Assembly: GCA_015487835.1 (NCBI GenBank)
Contig: WFOY01000178.1
Span: 1-5,575, forward strand
Source: Aquificaceae bacterium
GTDB taxonomy: Bacteria; Aquificota; Aquificia; Aquificales; Aquificaceae
Reading direction: 5' to 3'
DNA: 5,575 nucleotides
The stretch's first letter is position 1. Each line of letters starts with the position of its first letter. The translations under genes were made by a program, and so were the position numbers. Positions 5,139-5,575 of the stretch are shown in pieces. The notes under the pieces were generated by a model. The model saw nothing but the letters and a program-made list of their open reading frames with translations, was not told where the DNA came from and did not search any database.

Positions 5139-5575
5139 ATGGTAGAGGAACTCTGCAGGGACCTCGGGGGAAAGCTTCTCCAGACCCACACCTCCTGGGT
5201 GATAGTCTTAGAGGAGGTTGTCTACAAGATCAAAAAGCCCGTAAACTTTGGCTTTTTAGACTACTCCACCCTCGAGAAGAGGAGGGAGAACTGCGAGAGG
5301 GAGGTGATCCTAAACAGGAGACTCTGCCCCTGGGTTTATCTCGGCGTTGTTCCCATAAGCGAGGTAAAGGGGAAGTGGGTAGTCGAAAACGACTCCAACG
5401 TGGTTGAGTGGGCCGTGAAGATGAGAAGAATTCCCGAAGATAGCCTCCTCTCAAGCAGGCTGGAGAAGACTACGGAGGAGGATATGAGGAGGGTAGCCAA
5501 GGTTGTTGCCGAGTTCCACCTCTCCTCCGAAAGGAGGGACGAGTTCGGGAGACCTGAGGTCATGAAGTTCAACAC
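5139..5575 (+). CDS. Aminoglycoside phosphotransferase-like kinase, COG2187 type, 5' part
   Basis: This reading frame is open from ATG 5139 to the right edge (145 complete codons), so only the N-terminal part is seen. [22 protein letters not shown] (28-49) followed by [11 protein letters not shown] and VYLGVVPI (67-73) is characteristic of COG2187 proteins, a phosphotransferase-like fold often fused to a C-terminal P-loop kinase domain. A lysine of the YKIKKP motif (Lys30-Lys33) is the expected ATP contact. [11 protein letters not shown] (89-99) matches the hinge strand, and VAEFH (123-127) also fits. The P-loop domain, if present, lies outside the window. Substrate is unknown, and antibiotic resistance should not be assumed from the fold name. 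The ATG at 5132 is in another frame. GGAG lies only 1 nt before the chosen ATG, too close to act as a ribosome binding site, so initiation may be leaderless. Divergent from infB. Confidence 0.85.
   Translation, partial: MVEELCRDLGGKLLQTHTSWVIVLEEVVYKIKKPVNFGFLDYSTLEKRRENCEREVILNRRLCPWVYLGVVPISEVKGKWVVENDSNVVEWAVKMRRIPEDSLLSSRLEKTTEEDMRRVAKVVAEFHLSSERRDEFGRPEVMKFN

Noticed and set aside
5230..5454. Minus-strand frames opposite the phosphotransferase-like gene, and the plus-strand frame from ATG 5132
   Set aside because: They conflict with a frame that has clear COG2187 motifs; translations are Arg/Ser/Pro-rich without similarity to known families.

Overview
This 5.6-kb window looks like ordinary bacterial chromosome. 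The bacterial IF-2 with its N-terminal domain, a queuosine-pathway radical SAM enzyme and a LysR regulator all point to Bacteria. Arginine is mostly AGG/AGA, ATA and CTC/CTT codons are common, and the proteins are rich in Glu, Lys and Val. GC is moderate (roughly 50-55% by eye), intergenic gaps are very short and several genes overlap. Together these suggest a thermophile, perhaps Aquificota-like. That placement is an impression, not a demonstrated assignment.

Layout, left to right. A hairpin lies at the left edge, just past the end of an acylphosphatase gene (acyP, minus strand). Only 20 bp separate acyP from a divergent 59-codon Trm112/YcaR-type zinc-ribbon gene (plus strand, 325-504). The 3' end of that small gene overlaps, tail to tail, the end of a HAD-family phosphatase gene (minus, 440-1141). 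The HAD gene is joined by a 4-bp ATGA overlap to the LysR-type regulator gene upstream of it (minus, 1138-2052). A 56-bp AT-rich gap carries a good promoter and a LysR-type box in front of the regulator. Next come queE (minus, 2109-2768), which overlaps infB by 37 bp, and infB itself (minus, 2732-5065, TTG start). A 73-bp divergent intergenic region separates infB from a plus-strand aminoglycoside-phosphotransferase-like gene (COG2187 type) that runs off the right edge.

How the genes relate. infB and queE form one probable transcription unit, a housekeeping translation factor with a tRNA-modification enzyme, and readthrough into lysR is possible because no terminator is visible. The lysR-HAD pair is a second, translationally coupled unit, probably autoregulated, with an unknown metabolic target.

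I see no mobile element, CRISPR array, tRNA or rRNA, and no clearly novel system. The most interesting points are the repeated placement of -10-like boxes 7-10 nt ahead of start codons with no ribosome binding site (predicted leaderless mRNAs), an operator-like site on the lysR promoter, a codon-diverged hexapeptide duplication in QueE, and the compact gene overlaps.
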